This document shows positions 12,051 through 23,500 of a stretch of 64,000 nt of DNA, piece by piece. The DNA is taken from assembly GCF_024868665.1 (NCBI RefSeq), contig NC_079894.1:8889737-8953736 (forward strand), in the 5' to 3' direction. Position numbers and translations under genes: made by a program. How positions within the stretch are numbered: the stretch's first letter is position 1; each line of letters opens with the position of its first letter. This stretch comes from Triplophysa rosa. Lineage: Eukaryota > Chordata > Actinopteri > Cypriniformes > Nemacheilidae. Under the pieces are notes generated by a model that saw only the letters and a list, made by a program, of their open reading frames with translations, ran no database searches and was not told where the DNA came from.

Positions 12051-12110
12051 GGGATTCACTTATAAATGTTGCGATGCTGGAGCGTAGAGCATTGAAAACG
12101 CCAGTCATTC
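12051..12110 (-). other. eif5a2: Probable 5' UTR exon of eif5a2
   Basis: On the minus strand a strong donor, CCC|GTGAGTAC, ends an exon at 12051. This suits a non-coding first exon spliced to the acceptor at 11069-11070, just upstream of the ATG. The transcription start is not visible; the right edge given is a guess within the GC-richer stretch before 12150. Confidence 0.55.
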
Positions 12111-12135
12111 ACTTCCAACAAAAGACGAGAGGATT

Positions 12136-12147
12136 TGCGCATGCGCA
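12136..12147. promoter_or_regulatory. NRF1-type palindrome in the eif5a2 promoter
   Basis: TGCGCATGCGCA is a perfect match to the NRF1 consensus palindrome. It lies about 85 bp upstream of the proposed first-exon donor, in a locally CpG-rich block. NRF1 commonly drives housekeeping promoters without TATA boxes, which fits a translation factor. Binding is inferred from the motif only. Confidence 0.6.
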
Positions 12148-12199
12148 CACACCTTTACTGTGTGCTACGAGCTTCGCAGCATGCGGGAGGGAGGAGAGT

Positions 12200-13433
12200 C
12201 TTCAGTGCCCTACGGTCTCATTAGCAATTTAGAGAGCTTTTTGTGTGTATTTGTGCTTAAGACAGCTGGATGACATCAGTTAAGACAAAAAGTACAGTTT
12301 TTTCATTGAACTATGTTCACAATGTAGGGTGGAACAGACCAAATAGGCGGGGAGGTTAGCGGTAGCTATGTGACATGCACTTCCTGACCCCTCCTTCCCT
12401 TGCCAACATGTCACCTGACACTAAATTTGTGTTGTTATTTAATCATCTTATGATGTGATGCGAAGATTATAGAAAGGACATCCATGCATTACAGAAGATT
12501 GCAAGAATAACATTATTATCTTCACAAAACAGGCTGATGAGTTGAAACTTGACGTTATAGAGGTTAATGTAACACAAAAAGCCGAGTTTATATAATTATC
12601 ACAAAAAATGAACTTAGAAATGAAATTGTTCAATTGTGGTTGATGTTAAATTAGACCCAAGTACTATTCTTCCAAATATCTCCAATATACATTACTTATA
12701 TTAAGATCTCAACTCTCATTTTACAAACTTTGATTCCTATGTGTATTGCAAACATAAAAGTATTTTAAAGGTATTCATTTTTTGCATCCAAACAATATAT
12801 GCATAAAGCCTATTATATCAATTAAAAAATAATAATAATAATTAAACGGTTATTTCTGCTCATGATTGAATTCAAATTCGTCAGATATGACGACGAAATT
12901 GGGATTTGTATGGTTAAAGTAGCCATTTGGTTTAATATTGGATTGTAAGGTAAAATATATCTATAATTTAGAAATTACACTGACTATTCATCTAATGTAT
13001 ATGAATGTATAAGATTTGATTTGAAACAAATAAAAGTACTTTATCTGGGTTTGTCACACAGTAATAATCACATCAATTAAAAGAACGGTTCACACAAAAA
13101 ATTCTGTTAAAGCATTCTGTTATCATATACTCACAGTAAAGTCATTTGAAATATGTTTATCAGTTTTTTTTTCCCACACAAACACAACACGGAGTTATCT
13201 AGCAGAACGTCCTGGCTGTTTTATACATTACAACGAAAACCGAGGTTGACAACAACTGTTCCAAATTCCAAAAAAGACAAAGTAGCATAAAGTAGTCCAT
13301 ATAACTTGCAAAAGTGTTGTAAAGCTATATGATGGCTATAAATAACATGCGAGGTCAAAGTTATTAATCACTGAAATAAGTTGTGTCCTAACTACTTTTA
13401 TTTTCTTTAATGGGACTGTGCTGTGCTTCTGAC
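12200..13433. other. Intergenic spacer upstream of eif5a2
   Basis: AT-rich sequence without supportable ORFs. About 13080-13330 resembles the AGTTCACCC-family MITE (GAACGGTTCACAC followed by TTCTGTT). Nothing else was recognised. Confidence 0.45.
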
Positions 13434-14636
13434 TAGGGTTGTCACGGTACCATAAACATGTCTTACGATACTATACCAGCTGAAGTATCTCGATACCAAG
13501 TAGTATCACGATGCTGTGCCATGTTCATAATTTAAATCTATACAAAAAACACAGATTTAGATTAAACTTTTTGTATTTACTATAGTAAACTGTATTATAC
13601 TTTGCACTATGCGTAGCTTGTCCGTGAAGCACGGCTCTGGGATCAGTAGGAAATGCTGCTCGAAAAGCAGTGCGAGTTTGAGTCGCTTATAACGTGCATT
13701 TAAAAAAGCAACACCCGTCAAACATGATCATTATAAATATACTTTATTATCATGACAATACCTGAGGAGGCTTGAGTAACAGTGATAAAAAAACATGTCC
13801 TTGGGCATTTCCTAGAACTACATTGCCTATTTCTATACATTGCCTATTTCTATATTATTGTATATATATATATTTTTTTCATCTGTGTCCTGTCCTGTTG
13901 CTGTCTTTCTGTTGCACTGTGGAGCTTCTGTCACTATAACAAATTCCTCGTATGTGGAAACATACTTGGCCAATAAAGCTCATTCTATTCTATTCTATTC
14001 TATTCTATTCTATTCTATTCTATTATGGTCTTCTTCTGCAGTGCGTATTTGGAGTTTCTGCACGAGAGCGCCCTCTGGCTTTCGGGTGCAGCAGCATTTT
14101 ACCGAACTTCACTCACAAGCTGTGCATAGATCACGTGATATATATTTCGGTTAATCGTGCACAGCCCCAGCAAATACTGTAGTATACTTAAATATTTACT
14201 ATGGTAAGACTCAAACTCACTAGTGTCTATGAGTTTTAGTAGTTTACTGTAGTAAATACTAAAGTACACTAGATCATTTTCACGTGGGAACTAATTCAAA
14301 TGTGGGACAAATTTCATTGATACAGCAGTCTTTATAAAGGGAAATATTAGGCTTTAATGCAGAACTAAGACGGCCATTAGGTGGCGTCAATTTTCCACTG
14401 AGTTAGTGAATCATTTAACCAACTCGCTCAAAACGCTAATTTGAATCATTATCTCGCCCGAGTCATTCATCAGATAAACACCGCAAAAAGTCAGATGTAA
14501 GTGTTCAAATGACTATTAATGCGCATATGCAACGTTACCTACGGTACTACCGTTTCAAAAATAGAGAGGCATTGCGGGTATTTTGTAGCTTTAGCATCGC
14601 GATGCTACCGTAGCACCGGTACACCGTGCAACCCTA
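13434..14636. mobile_element. hAT-like element with perfect 8-bp target duplication
   Basis: The 1,203-bp element starts TAGGGTTGTCACGGTACC and ends ACCGTGCAACCCTA. The direct repeat CTTCTGAC lies at 13426-13433 and 14637-14644. The 8-bp duplication and inverted ends are hAT hallmarks. It has no transposase ORF. A LINE-like 3' tail and a pentanucleotide array sit inside it. Confidence 0.8.
13870..14026 (+). repeat. LINE-type 3' tail ending in a (TATTC)n microsatellite
   Basis: TGTTGCACTGTGGAGC, AACAAATTCCTCGTATGTG and GGCCAATAAAGCTCATTC form the typical 3' end of an L2-like fish LINE/SINE. It runs directly into about nine TATTC units at 13983-14026. It is nested in the hAT element. Confidence 0.65.
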
Positions 14637-15129
14637 CTTCTGACTGCATGCATAAACAATATCACAAACCTGATTCAATTCATCTCAATGAGTCAGGTGG
14701 AAAAAATACAGTTAAAACAATTTAAAATAAACTACAATACTAGAGTAACCTTTTATTTGTTATGTTGCTGTGTCTATTGGTTGTATTCTGACCTCTTGAT
14801 CAATTTTGGTTAAATTATTACTAATTTAAATTTATTTACTAATTTTTGACAGGTAACTTATTACTTTGCTTTAGACAGATTCAAAAGAATACAGTTTGGC
14901 AACATAAAATGTATATATATATATATATATAATGTATATATAATTACACTTAAAAAAGGCAAACATAAGACATAAACTGTAATTCTAAAACAAGTCCAAA
15001 GCCTCATCTCTGCATCCGATGACATAGAAATGTTTTCAGCTTAAACTGAAACTTGAAACATCTTTGTCATAATTTTAACTGGAGATCACATTACTACGCA
15101 GTAAATAATACAATATGCTCTAGTGTATA

Positions 15130-16672
15130 CAGTGGCTTGCAAAAGTATTCATCCCCCTTCATTTTATTCAAATTTTGTTATGTTGCTGCCTTAACTTAAA
15201 CTACTTTAAATTAAAAATAATTTACATTAATCTACACTCCATGCACAATAATGACAAAACAAAAAAACAGGTTTGTGACAACTTTGCAAATTTATTAAAA
15301 CTTAAAAACTGAAGTACATTGCATTAGTATTCATACCCTTTTCTGGGACACTTGAAATTTAGCTCAGAAGCATTAGTTTTGCTTGTTGATGTTTATACAC
15401 TTCGAGTGGAGTTAACCTGTGCCAAATTCAGTTGAATAAGTATGATTTGGAGCGGCACATACCTCTCTATAAAGGGTGCAACAGCTGAAAATGCATATCA
15501 AAGTAAAAACCAAGACATGAGGTCAAAAGAACTGCCAGTAGAGCTTTGAGACAGGATTGTATCAAGGCACAGATCAGGGGAAGACTTCTGAAAAAAATCT
15601 GCTGTATTGAAGGTTCACAGAAGCATGTAGCCTCCATTTATCCTCAATGAAAGAGGTTTGGAACCACCAGATCTCTTACTTGAGCTGACCTCCTGTCCAA
15701 ACTGAGCCATCGATGAAGAAGGGTCTTGGTTAGAGCGGTGACCAAGAAGCTGATGATTACTCTGGGTGAGCTCCATGATCATATATGGAGATGGGAGAAA
15801 CTTACAGAAGGACAAACATCACTGCAACACTCCACCAATCTGGGCTTTATGGCCAGACTCAATCCTTTGCTCAGTGAAGACACATGGAAACTTGAAATAT
15901 GCAAAAACGTACTTCAACGAATCTTTCAAACTGTCAGAAACAAGATATTCTGGTCTGATGAATCTCAGATTCATGCATCATGTCTGGAGAAAAACAAGCA
16001 CTGCTCAACACCTGTACAATACCGTCTCAACAGTAAAGTGTAGTGGAAACAGCATCATGATGTGGGGGTGTTTTTCAGCTTCAGGGACTGTACACAAAAT
16101 ACGGAGATAATGATCATGAAAACCTAGCCCAGAACATTCAGAACCTCGGACAGGGCAGAAGGTTCATTCTCCAACATGACAATGATCATAAGCACACAAC
16201 TAAAACAATGCAAGAGTGGCTTATGGACAACTCTGTCTATGTCCTTGAGTGGCCCAGCTAGTGCTTGAACCCAACTGAACATCTCTGTAGAAACCTGAAA
16301 ATGTCTGTCTACTGATGATCTCCATCCAACCTGACAGAGTTTGAAAGGATCTGAGGAGAAGAATGACAGAAAATTGCCAAATGCAGATGTGTAAAGCTTG
16401 TCACATCATACCCAAAAATATTTGAGTCTGTAAAGGCGCTATAACCATTTTCTGAGTTGAGGGTATGAATACTTATGCAATGTACTTATTTTTGTTTTTT
16501 GTTTTTTAAAAATTTGCAAAGCTGTCAAAAATCAGTCTTTTGTTTTGTCATTATTGTGCATGGAGTGTAGATTAATGTAAAAAAATAATCATTTAAAGTA
16601 GTTTAAGATAAGGCAGCAGCATAACAAAATGTGAATAAAATGAAGGGGGATGAATACTTTTGCAAGCCACTG
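15130..16672 (+). mobile_element. Tc1/mariner-like transposon with decayed transposase, copy A
   Basis: The 1,543-bp element is flanked by TA. Its long terminal inverted repeats (about 200 bp with mismatches) begin CAGTGGCTTGCAAAAGTATT. Transposase remnants read on the plus strand in several frames: the WSDES segment, MMWGCFSASG, then QHDNDHKHTTK and VLEWPS. These match the catalytic D,D,E region of Tc1 transposases. Frame changes and an in-frame stop after VLEWPS make it inactive. A second copy lies at 44382-47889. Confidence 0.85.
15726..16290 (+). pseudogene. Tc1-like transposase pseudogene
   Basis: Fragments in overlapping frames include LTEGQTSLQHSTNLGFMARL, FWSDESQIHASCLEKNK and SIMMWGCFSASGTV, followed by a QHDNDHKHTTK-type segment in a third frame. 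Frameshifts and stops break the gene. The N-terminal DNA-binding region upstream is worse preserved. Confidence 0.75.
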
Positions 16673-16971
16673 TATGTATACATGATACATATTTATATAG
16701 TTGAAAGAGCACTTGAATTCAAATCATTGCAAGTATTCTATAACACACAAAAAAACTATTACTTGCAAATGTGACCATCACCTTGCTTTCAAAAATGACT
16801 TGTACTACACAAGATAAACGAGTTAAACAATATACTTTATAATGTATAAAATTAAGTCTCAATAAATTCAACATCAAATGCTCAAAAGTCAAGCTACCCT
16901 GTGTATGTTGCTTACTACATGTGTACTGTATGCTGTTGTGTTTAGATGTGACAATAGGCCATTTATTTACA

Positions 16972-16977
16972 AACGAT
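16972..16977 (-). terminator. slc2a2: Candidate poly(A) signal of slc2a2
   Basis: AATAAA on the minus strand about 80 bp downstream of the slc2a2 stop and 300 bp before the Tc1 element. It would give a very short 3' UTR. Cleavage here is inferred. Confidence 0.45.
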
Positions 16978-17057
16978 TGAGCTCTCAGTGTGAGAAGCAA
17001 TAACGTTCTTCATTCCAGTTTCCTTAGAATCTGGTTCATCTCGACTAATGACCATCT

Positions 17058-17261
17058 TTAAGCCTCTGTAGAGTTCTTAAGCGTCTCCAACTCAGTCTCA
17101 ACTTGAGCTTTGGAGTGGGAAGTGTCTCGCTTGCGCTGGAAGACAGCCGCTATCTCCTCAAAAGTCTTCCCCTTTGTTTCAGGCACACATAAGTAGATAA
17201 AAACAGTGAACCCGAACAGAAGTACCGTGAAGATTACGAAGACGTAGCTCCCACAAATCCC
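17058..17261 (-). CDS. slc2a2: slc2a2 exon 11 (TM12, C-terminus and stop)
   Basis: 67 codons and TAA (17058-17060), acceptor ccatag. It encodes [34 protein letters not shown] and a charged cytoplasmic tail. A minus-strand AATAAA at 16972-16977 lies about 80 bp beyond the stop and is a good polyadenylation candidate. Confidence 0.93.
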   Translation of the reverse strand, partial: GICGSYVFVIFTVLLFGFTVFIYLCVPETKGKTFEEIAAVFQRKRDTSHSKAQVETELETLKNSTEA

Positions 17262-20200
17262 CTATGGACCAAAGTAGAATGTTCAGGTTTTCTTCTATTT
17301 TGAAAATAAAGTAAAACATGGAAGTAAATTTGAATAGCTGTACCTCTAAATAAGGGAAAAACATGCCAATAATGAAATTGCTAGTCCAGTTACAGCAGCC
17401 AGCTAATGCGATGGCCGCTGGACGTGGCCCTTGACTGAAGAGTTCAGCCACAATGAACCATGGGATCGGTCCTGGCCCAATCTCGAAGAATGACACGAAC
17501 AGGAATATGGCTGTCATACTGACGTAGCTCATCCATGAGTAAACATCCTGAAAAGCAAAGAATTAAGAATGAGGCGTTAAAAACAGACACAGGTTCAGCC
17601 ATGTATAGAAACTTATATTCAGTTTCAAAGTAGCTTTCCCAACACAACCACGACCACACCTGTAAAGCCATGCCCAACGTCATGGCTACGGTACAGCAAC
17701 ACATTCCTCCCAAACCAACCATAGTGAGAGTCCGTCTGCCTGTCCTGTCCACCAAAACCACCTGCAGATTACACATGCAAACACAAAAGAATGGCATTTC
17801 AATGCAAAGAGTGAACTATGATAATTCTCAAAAACATTATCAGAAAATGACTTTTGGCTATTTAAAAGCACCAAATGAATATAAAATGTTGAGATTATTT
17901 GAATAAAAGGCTCCTGACGTATTACTCCAAACTGTTTTCACTTGCAGGCTGCCCTTGAACTGACAGAGATAAACACAGCAAAGTCCCAGATAAGATCTGG
18001 CTGCTCTCCAGCTCTGGCCATAGAGAAGGCAGGCTGAGCAAACTCTCCCGCTCTAACATTTATTCATCCACCTGCTTTTCACAGTTCACCCCAAAAAATC
18101 TGTCATCATTTAATTACCCTCACGTCGTTCAAAATCTGTTTATGACTGGAACACAAAAGAAGATATTTTGAGAAATGTCTCTGTGGTTTTGAGTCCATAC
18201 AGTGGAAGTCAATGGAGTCCAATGTGGCTCGGTTACCAACATTCTTCAAGATATCGCCTTTTTTGTGTTCTGCAGAAGAAAAAGTCATACAGGGTCAGAA
18301 TGACATGACAGTGAGTATGATGAAATCTCTTTTAACCATTCAGATACAAAGTGAGGCACTGGCTCACAGTACACGTTAACAAGAATGTGTATAAAGCGTA
18401 AATGTCATATTTTAAAATATTCTGTAAACTTCAGTTGAGTCTTAAGTCACTGTCATGAAGCATTAAGAGACGGTAAGACCTTAGAGACAACATCACTCTG
18501 CCGTTTCCAAGAAACCAAAGCATGTTCCTCAGCAGCCAGTGTTTGCCTTTAAATTAGCGTCTGTTTACCGAAACGAGGGTGAAAATGATGTTTAGAACTC
18601 CCACTCCAATGGTGGCATACACGGGCTGACCGACCCCCGCTGTCTGGAAGATCGCAGTGGAGTAATAAAAGATCTAGACAAAAAAACAGATCAAACATTA
18701 TTATTGTCTAATAGCAAATGATGGTCAGATAGAAATCATTTTATTTATTTATGATCGAACAGGAGGTGGATTTAGTTTACAGCATTAATCCCTGAGAACT
18801 GCTGTGATAAATGCATCATGAGGGCCACAAAGAGCTGCTGGCGATACACAGAGGCACGAAGAAGCCTCAGGATGGACATTTTGGGTTCTTTCATGGCTTC
18901 TTCCTTCTCTGCCTGCATCTCTGAGATGTCCTTTGACATGTCGTAATCCCCCTTTAACCTTCTCAGACCTACCAGAAAAGACGGCAGTAAGAATTGAACA
19001 TTATTATTCTGTCAGTCCTCATTTTGGCATTTTCTATAAGTGACTTAAAGTGCATTCAGGCTGTACATTTGATTTATACAGTAGTATAACATTTAGATAA
19101 TTCTGGTTATGAAGTTTCTGAAATCTCCTGATATGTAATGCAAGATTGCATGACGAAGTTTGGGAGTGAGAAGGTTTGGGACGTACTCTTGCATGCCTCT
19201 TCCTTTTCGCCTACTTTGATGTAGAGGTAACGCGGGCTCTCGGGACACAGAAACAACAGTAAACTCTGCAGGATGGCCGGGGCTCCAGACACACCCAGCA
19301 ACACTGGCCACATGTCATCATTTCCCAGCAGAAAATCAAGACCAATGACCTGCAGAATTCAAGGACATCTGACCAAATCTTTTTTTTTTAAGATTTATTT
19401 TTGGCATTTTTGCTTTATTGTACAATTAAGTGAGAGAGGGGACAGGAAGCGAAGTGGGAGAGAGAGAAGGGGGTGGGGGTTCGGGAAAGGACCACGAGAC
19501 GGGAATCGAACCCGGGTCGCCCGAAGCGCAACCGCGCCACATGATTTTTTATGAATGCTTTTTACACAATCATAATTCAGAGCTTAAACCACAAAATTGA
19601 AAAGCTAATACAAAAACCTGACAGTATATTTATATTTATAACAGAAAAAACAAGAGATCATCAACTGTCTTTCTGTGGAAGGTCAGGGATGCTAATGCTT
19701 TTTTATCGAAATGACAGTCACAATTAGGGTCATTTGTGAACATTCTGTCTCCGTCTTTTCTCCACCAATAAGCTGATGTGTGGTGGCGCAATACGGCTGC
19801 CATCGCATCATCCAGGTGAATGCTGCACATTGGTGGTGGTTGAGGAGATTCCCCTCTTCCATGCTTTGAGTACCCAGAAAAGCGCTATATTGTAATGAAT
19901 TAATTCATTTCAATGTACTCAATTTGTGGATTAGATCCGTTACATGACTGACACCAAAGATAATATATATTAATAAGATGCGCCACTGCCATTGCAATGA
20001 ATGGGGAGGAACGCAATGCTCAATACGGCCGCTATAGCGAATAAAGTCCCACCTTCTAGGAACAAGATCCAATCGTCAGTCGATAAAGACACTCACTTGG
20101 CTAATAAGGATGCCAGTTACAAGAGCCAGCTGGTGGAGGGTTCCCAAAGCCCCTCGATACTTCACTGGGGAAATCTCTCCAATGTACATGGGCACCAAGC

Positions 20201-20501
20201 CAGATGCCAACCCTAAAGGAGTCAAATATAAACAAATGAAATGGTATTAGCAATAACTCTCTCAACTCAACTCAACTTTATTTATATAGCGCTTTTACAA
20301 TTTTCATTGTTACAAAGCAGCTGCACATGAGACACATTGACTACAAGCAAAACAATCAAAGTTGTACCTGCAAAAACAAGAAAAGGTTGAAACACAGAAG
20401 ACAGACACATCCACACACAAAACACTCCACACACACAACACGCACCAACACACACAGACACAGAGACACACACACACACGGATGCGCACGCACACACACA
20501 C

Positions 20502-20536
<35 letters not shown>

Positions 20537-23500
20537 ACGTACACAGACAAGTACGCACACACACACACGCTCAGTGAGAGCACACATTTAGGATAATAAG
20601 AGAGTCAATCGAGTCAAATAGTACTAGAAATAGTCAATTATGCCCCAGTTTCACAGACAAGGCTTAAGACTAGTCCCAGACTAAAATGAATTTTGAGCAG
20701 TCTCAACTGAAAATATATTGCCCTGACATATGTTAAAATATGTGAGTGCCATTGTTTTGTCTCAATATGCACACCAGTAATGTTTTTTTCGAAGGCATTT
20801 TAATAAAAGCGACTTAATAGCCTAAATTAACTAAGGCATAGTCCTGGCTTAGGCTAAACCTCGTCTATGAAACCGGGCCTATGTGATTTATGTTAATCCA
20901 CAGGTAAAATTATAATACTTGTAGATTAGTTTAAAGCTTCTCTTCAGAAAAAACGTCAATTATAGTACACTGTCACCCGATTTCAATCAATATTTCATGT
21001 TCACAAATGTGTTTATTTGTTAAGTAGCCATGTCATACTGTGTGCAAGACAATGTACAGTCAGCAGGTCAATCCACTTTAGGATGATACAAGACCCCTGC
21101 ACTTTGCATCAGGATCTCGATTTTGCAATAACGACCGGCTGATTGTACATTATTCCTTGTATAATTTATTACATTAAAGGTGGTTACTGGAAACATTCAT
21201 CATCTGTCAAAATCTAATTTAAAGTGCATTATATAGCAGTAGTATGTTCTCTCGTGTCTCTGTGAGCACAGTACGGCCAAAGTTCTCCATCTTACCACAA
21301 TACAGTCCCATGACAGCACGTCCTGCTATCACCATGAGGTGAGGTGTGCCCATCTTAGCCAGACCCATGAGCAACCCTGCAGTTAAGGCCAGGACATTTA
21401 TAGCCAGCATACCTTTGATCCTGTGAAACAATGTTGAGACCCACAAACAAGAGACATATTCTGACACATCAGAACATTTGAATTCAGGAAGATCAATTAT
21501 CTTTAACTGTTAATTAAAGGGACAGTCATCATTTACTCACCCTCAGGTTGTTCCAAATCTTTGTAAATTTCTTTGTTTTGATGAACACAGAGAAAGATAT
21601 TTGGTAGAATGGTTGAACCAAACAGTTCTTGGCCACCATTGACTTCCATAGATAAAATACAATGTTAGTCAAAAGTGCCCCAGAACTGTTTGCTTTCCTA
21701 CATTCTTCAAAATATCTTCTTTAGTGTTCAACAGAAGAAAAAAAACATTTATAAAGCAACCTTTTCTATTATGACAGTCAGTGGTGGCCAAAAACTGTTT
21801 GGTTACATGCATTCTTGCTAAATAAACCACCGGGAGACTGCATTTATTAGATATTATTTATTAGAATGATCTTGCTTGCTCTATAAACACCATGCACTGT
21901 GCTGTGTTTTACCTTTTTTGTGTTTTTCAGTTTTTCTTAATTTCTCCTGTAAAGCTGCTTTGGAACAATGCACATTGTGAAAAGCGCTACATAAATATAA
22001 TTGAATTGAATTCCTCAAAATATTTCTCTCTGTATTCATCAGAACAAACAAATGTATACAGATTTGGAACAACTTGAGGGTGAGTAAATAAAGACAGAAT
22101 TTTCATTTTTGTGTGAAGTGAACTGTTCCTTCAATTTACAGCATTAACAACGGCTTTAAACAGCGGTTCAAGTGCAAAAATACATAAGAAGCTTAATTTA
22201 CAAGCAGCTCATCGGAAGAAAGAGTGACAGACACACAAGCGTCTGTCTGCTCCCACTCTGTGTTTGAGCTGCCTGTCACGCCTGAGTTACATCGACCAAT
22301 GATATATAAACAATAATTCATATTAAAATTGCACATGGGCTGTATGAGATGCGTTACGTATTTATCGCTCATGTATAACATTTGAAATTGTATTTAAAAC
22401 ACAAAATGAATATATAGTTTTAATTTCCTTTTGTGTCACGTACCACTAAGGGTCTCTTCGAGTACCACTGGTACGCGTACCACAGTTTGAGAAGCCCTGC
22501 TTTAAAACCTTTTCACTTTTACAACTGGCCTCCTCAACACTGAGGTGTAATCTTTTTGTACACAATTATCAGATTAAGATACTCGACCTTCCACGGAAGT
22601 CACTAACAAAGCCCACTAGAAAGGATGACAGCATGCCTCCGATGGAGAACACGGCCACTGATAAAGACCAGTACATGACCACAGAAGGATGGGTTGAATC
22701 TTCATGTGTCGTATTGTTAGCTCCCTCAGTACGAGTCAGCTCTTCATTGTAGACACCTAGAGATCTAGCATAGTGCTTCTCAATGACCTTCAACACAAAA
22801 TGACATGCTGATGTTATTTAATCAAATGTCCTTCTCCTGGACATAAAACCTGGAGAAGGTGAATCCATATTTTGCCATGTCCAAGATATTCACTTAGGTA
22901 GTGGGTAGGTTGAAATAAACCCTGTGTTAAGTGTACAAAAATTGGATGTGATGTCTGACAGACCTTCTGTGGTGCATTGATGACTCCCAAACTGTATCCT
23001 ATTTGCAGAGAACCAAGAGCTGCTGTGAACACAGCCAGAGCCAGTGTGCCTGTTAACTGCTGCAGGACGTGAACACAGGAGACCATTCATATACACACAC
23101 TTGTTTCTTCATCATAGAGCTTTTCATCGATTCAATTTATCAATTTCATTGATGCTTTAATATAGAGCAATATTTACAACAATTCTTCAATAATGACTAA
23201 CAAAGTTTTACAATAAAAAGAAAGTTTTACAATACGTTCATTAAGATGCTTCCTTATTAGACTTATATTGGGTTATTGGGTCAAATATGAACATTTTCTG
23301 GGTTAATTTAACCATTAATTAGAGTGTAGGTTGGTCCCCACACCACAGTATGGGTCGTTTTATAGGTTATATTCTGGAGATATTTGAAAATCTTACATGC
23401 AAACAAATTCATTATGTAGTGGCAATGAAAATTATGAATGAATTGAATTTTCATTAGGACACTGTACATACATAAGACTGACGTTCAAGCAGCAAAAACA

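Larger units (their letters stand above)
20213..21295. other. slc2a2 intron 4
   Basis: 1.1 kb holding a LINE-like tail piece (about 20262-20330, TTTATATAGCGCTTTTAC), a CA-rich microsatellite and a CCGGTTTC-family MITE. The rest is unremarkable. Confidence 0.55.

Noticed and set aside
19500..19542. tRNA-like sequence with a good B box
   Set aside because: The flanking body, AATAAAGCAAAAATGCC and A-tail show it is a SINE head; no complete cloverleaf can be drawn.
20282..20596. Several overlapping open frames on both strands, Val/Cys- or Thr/His-rich
   Set aside because: They read straight through a CA microsatellite, which is open in most frames. There is no start context, splice context or family resemblance.
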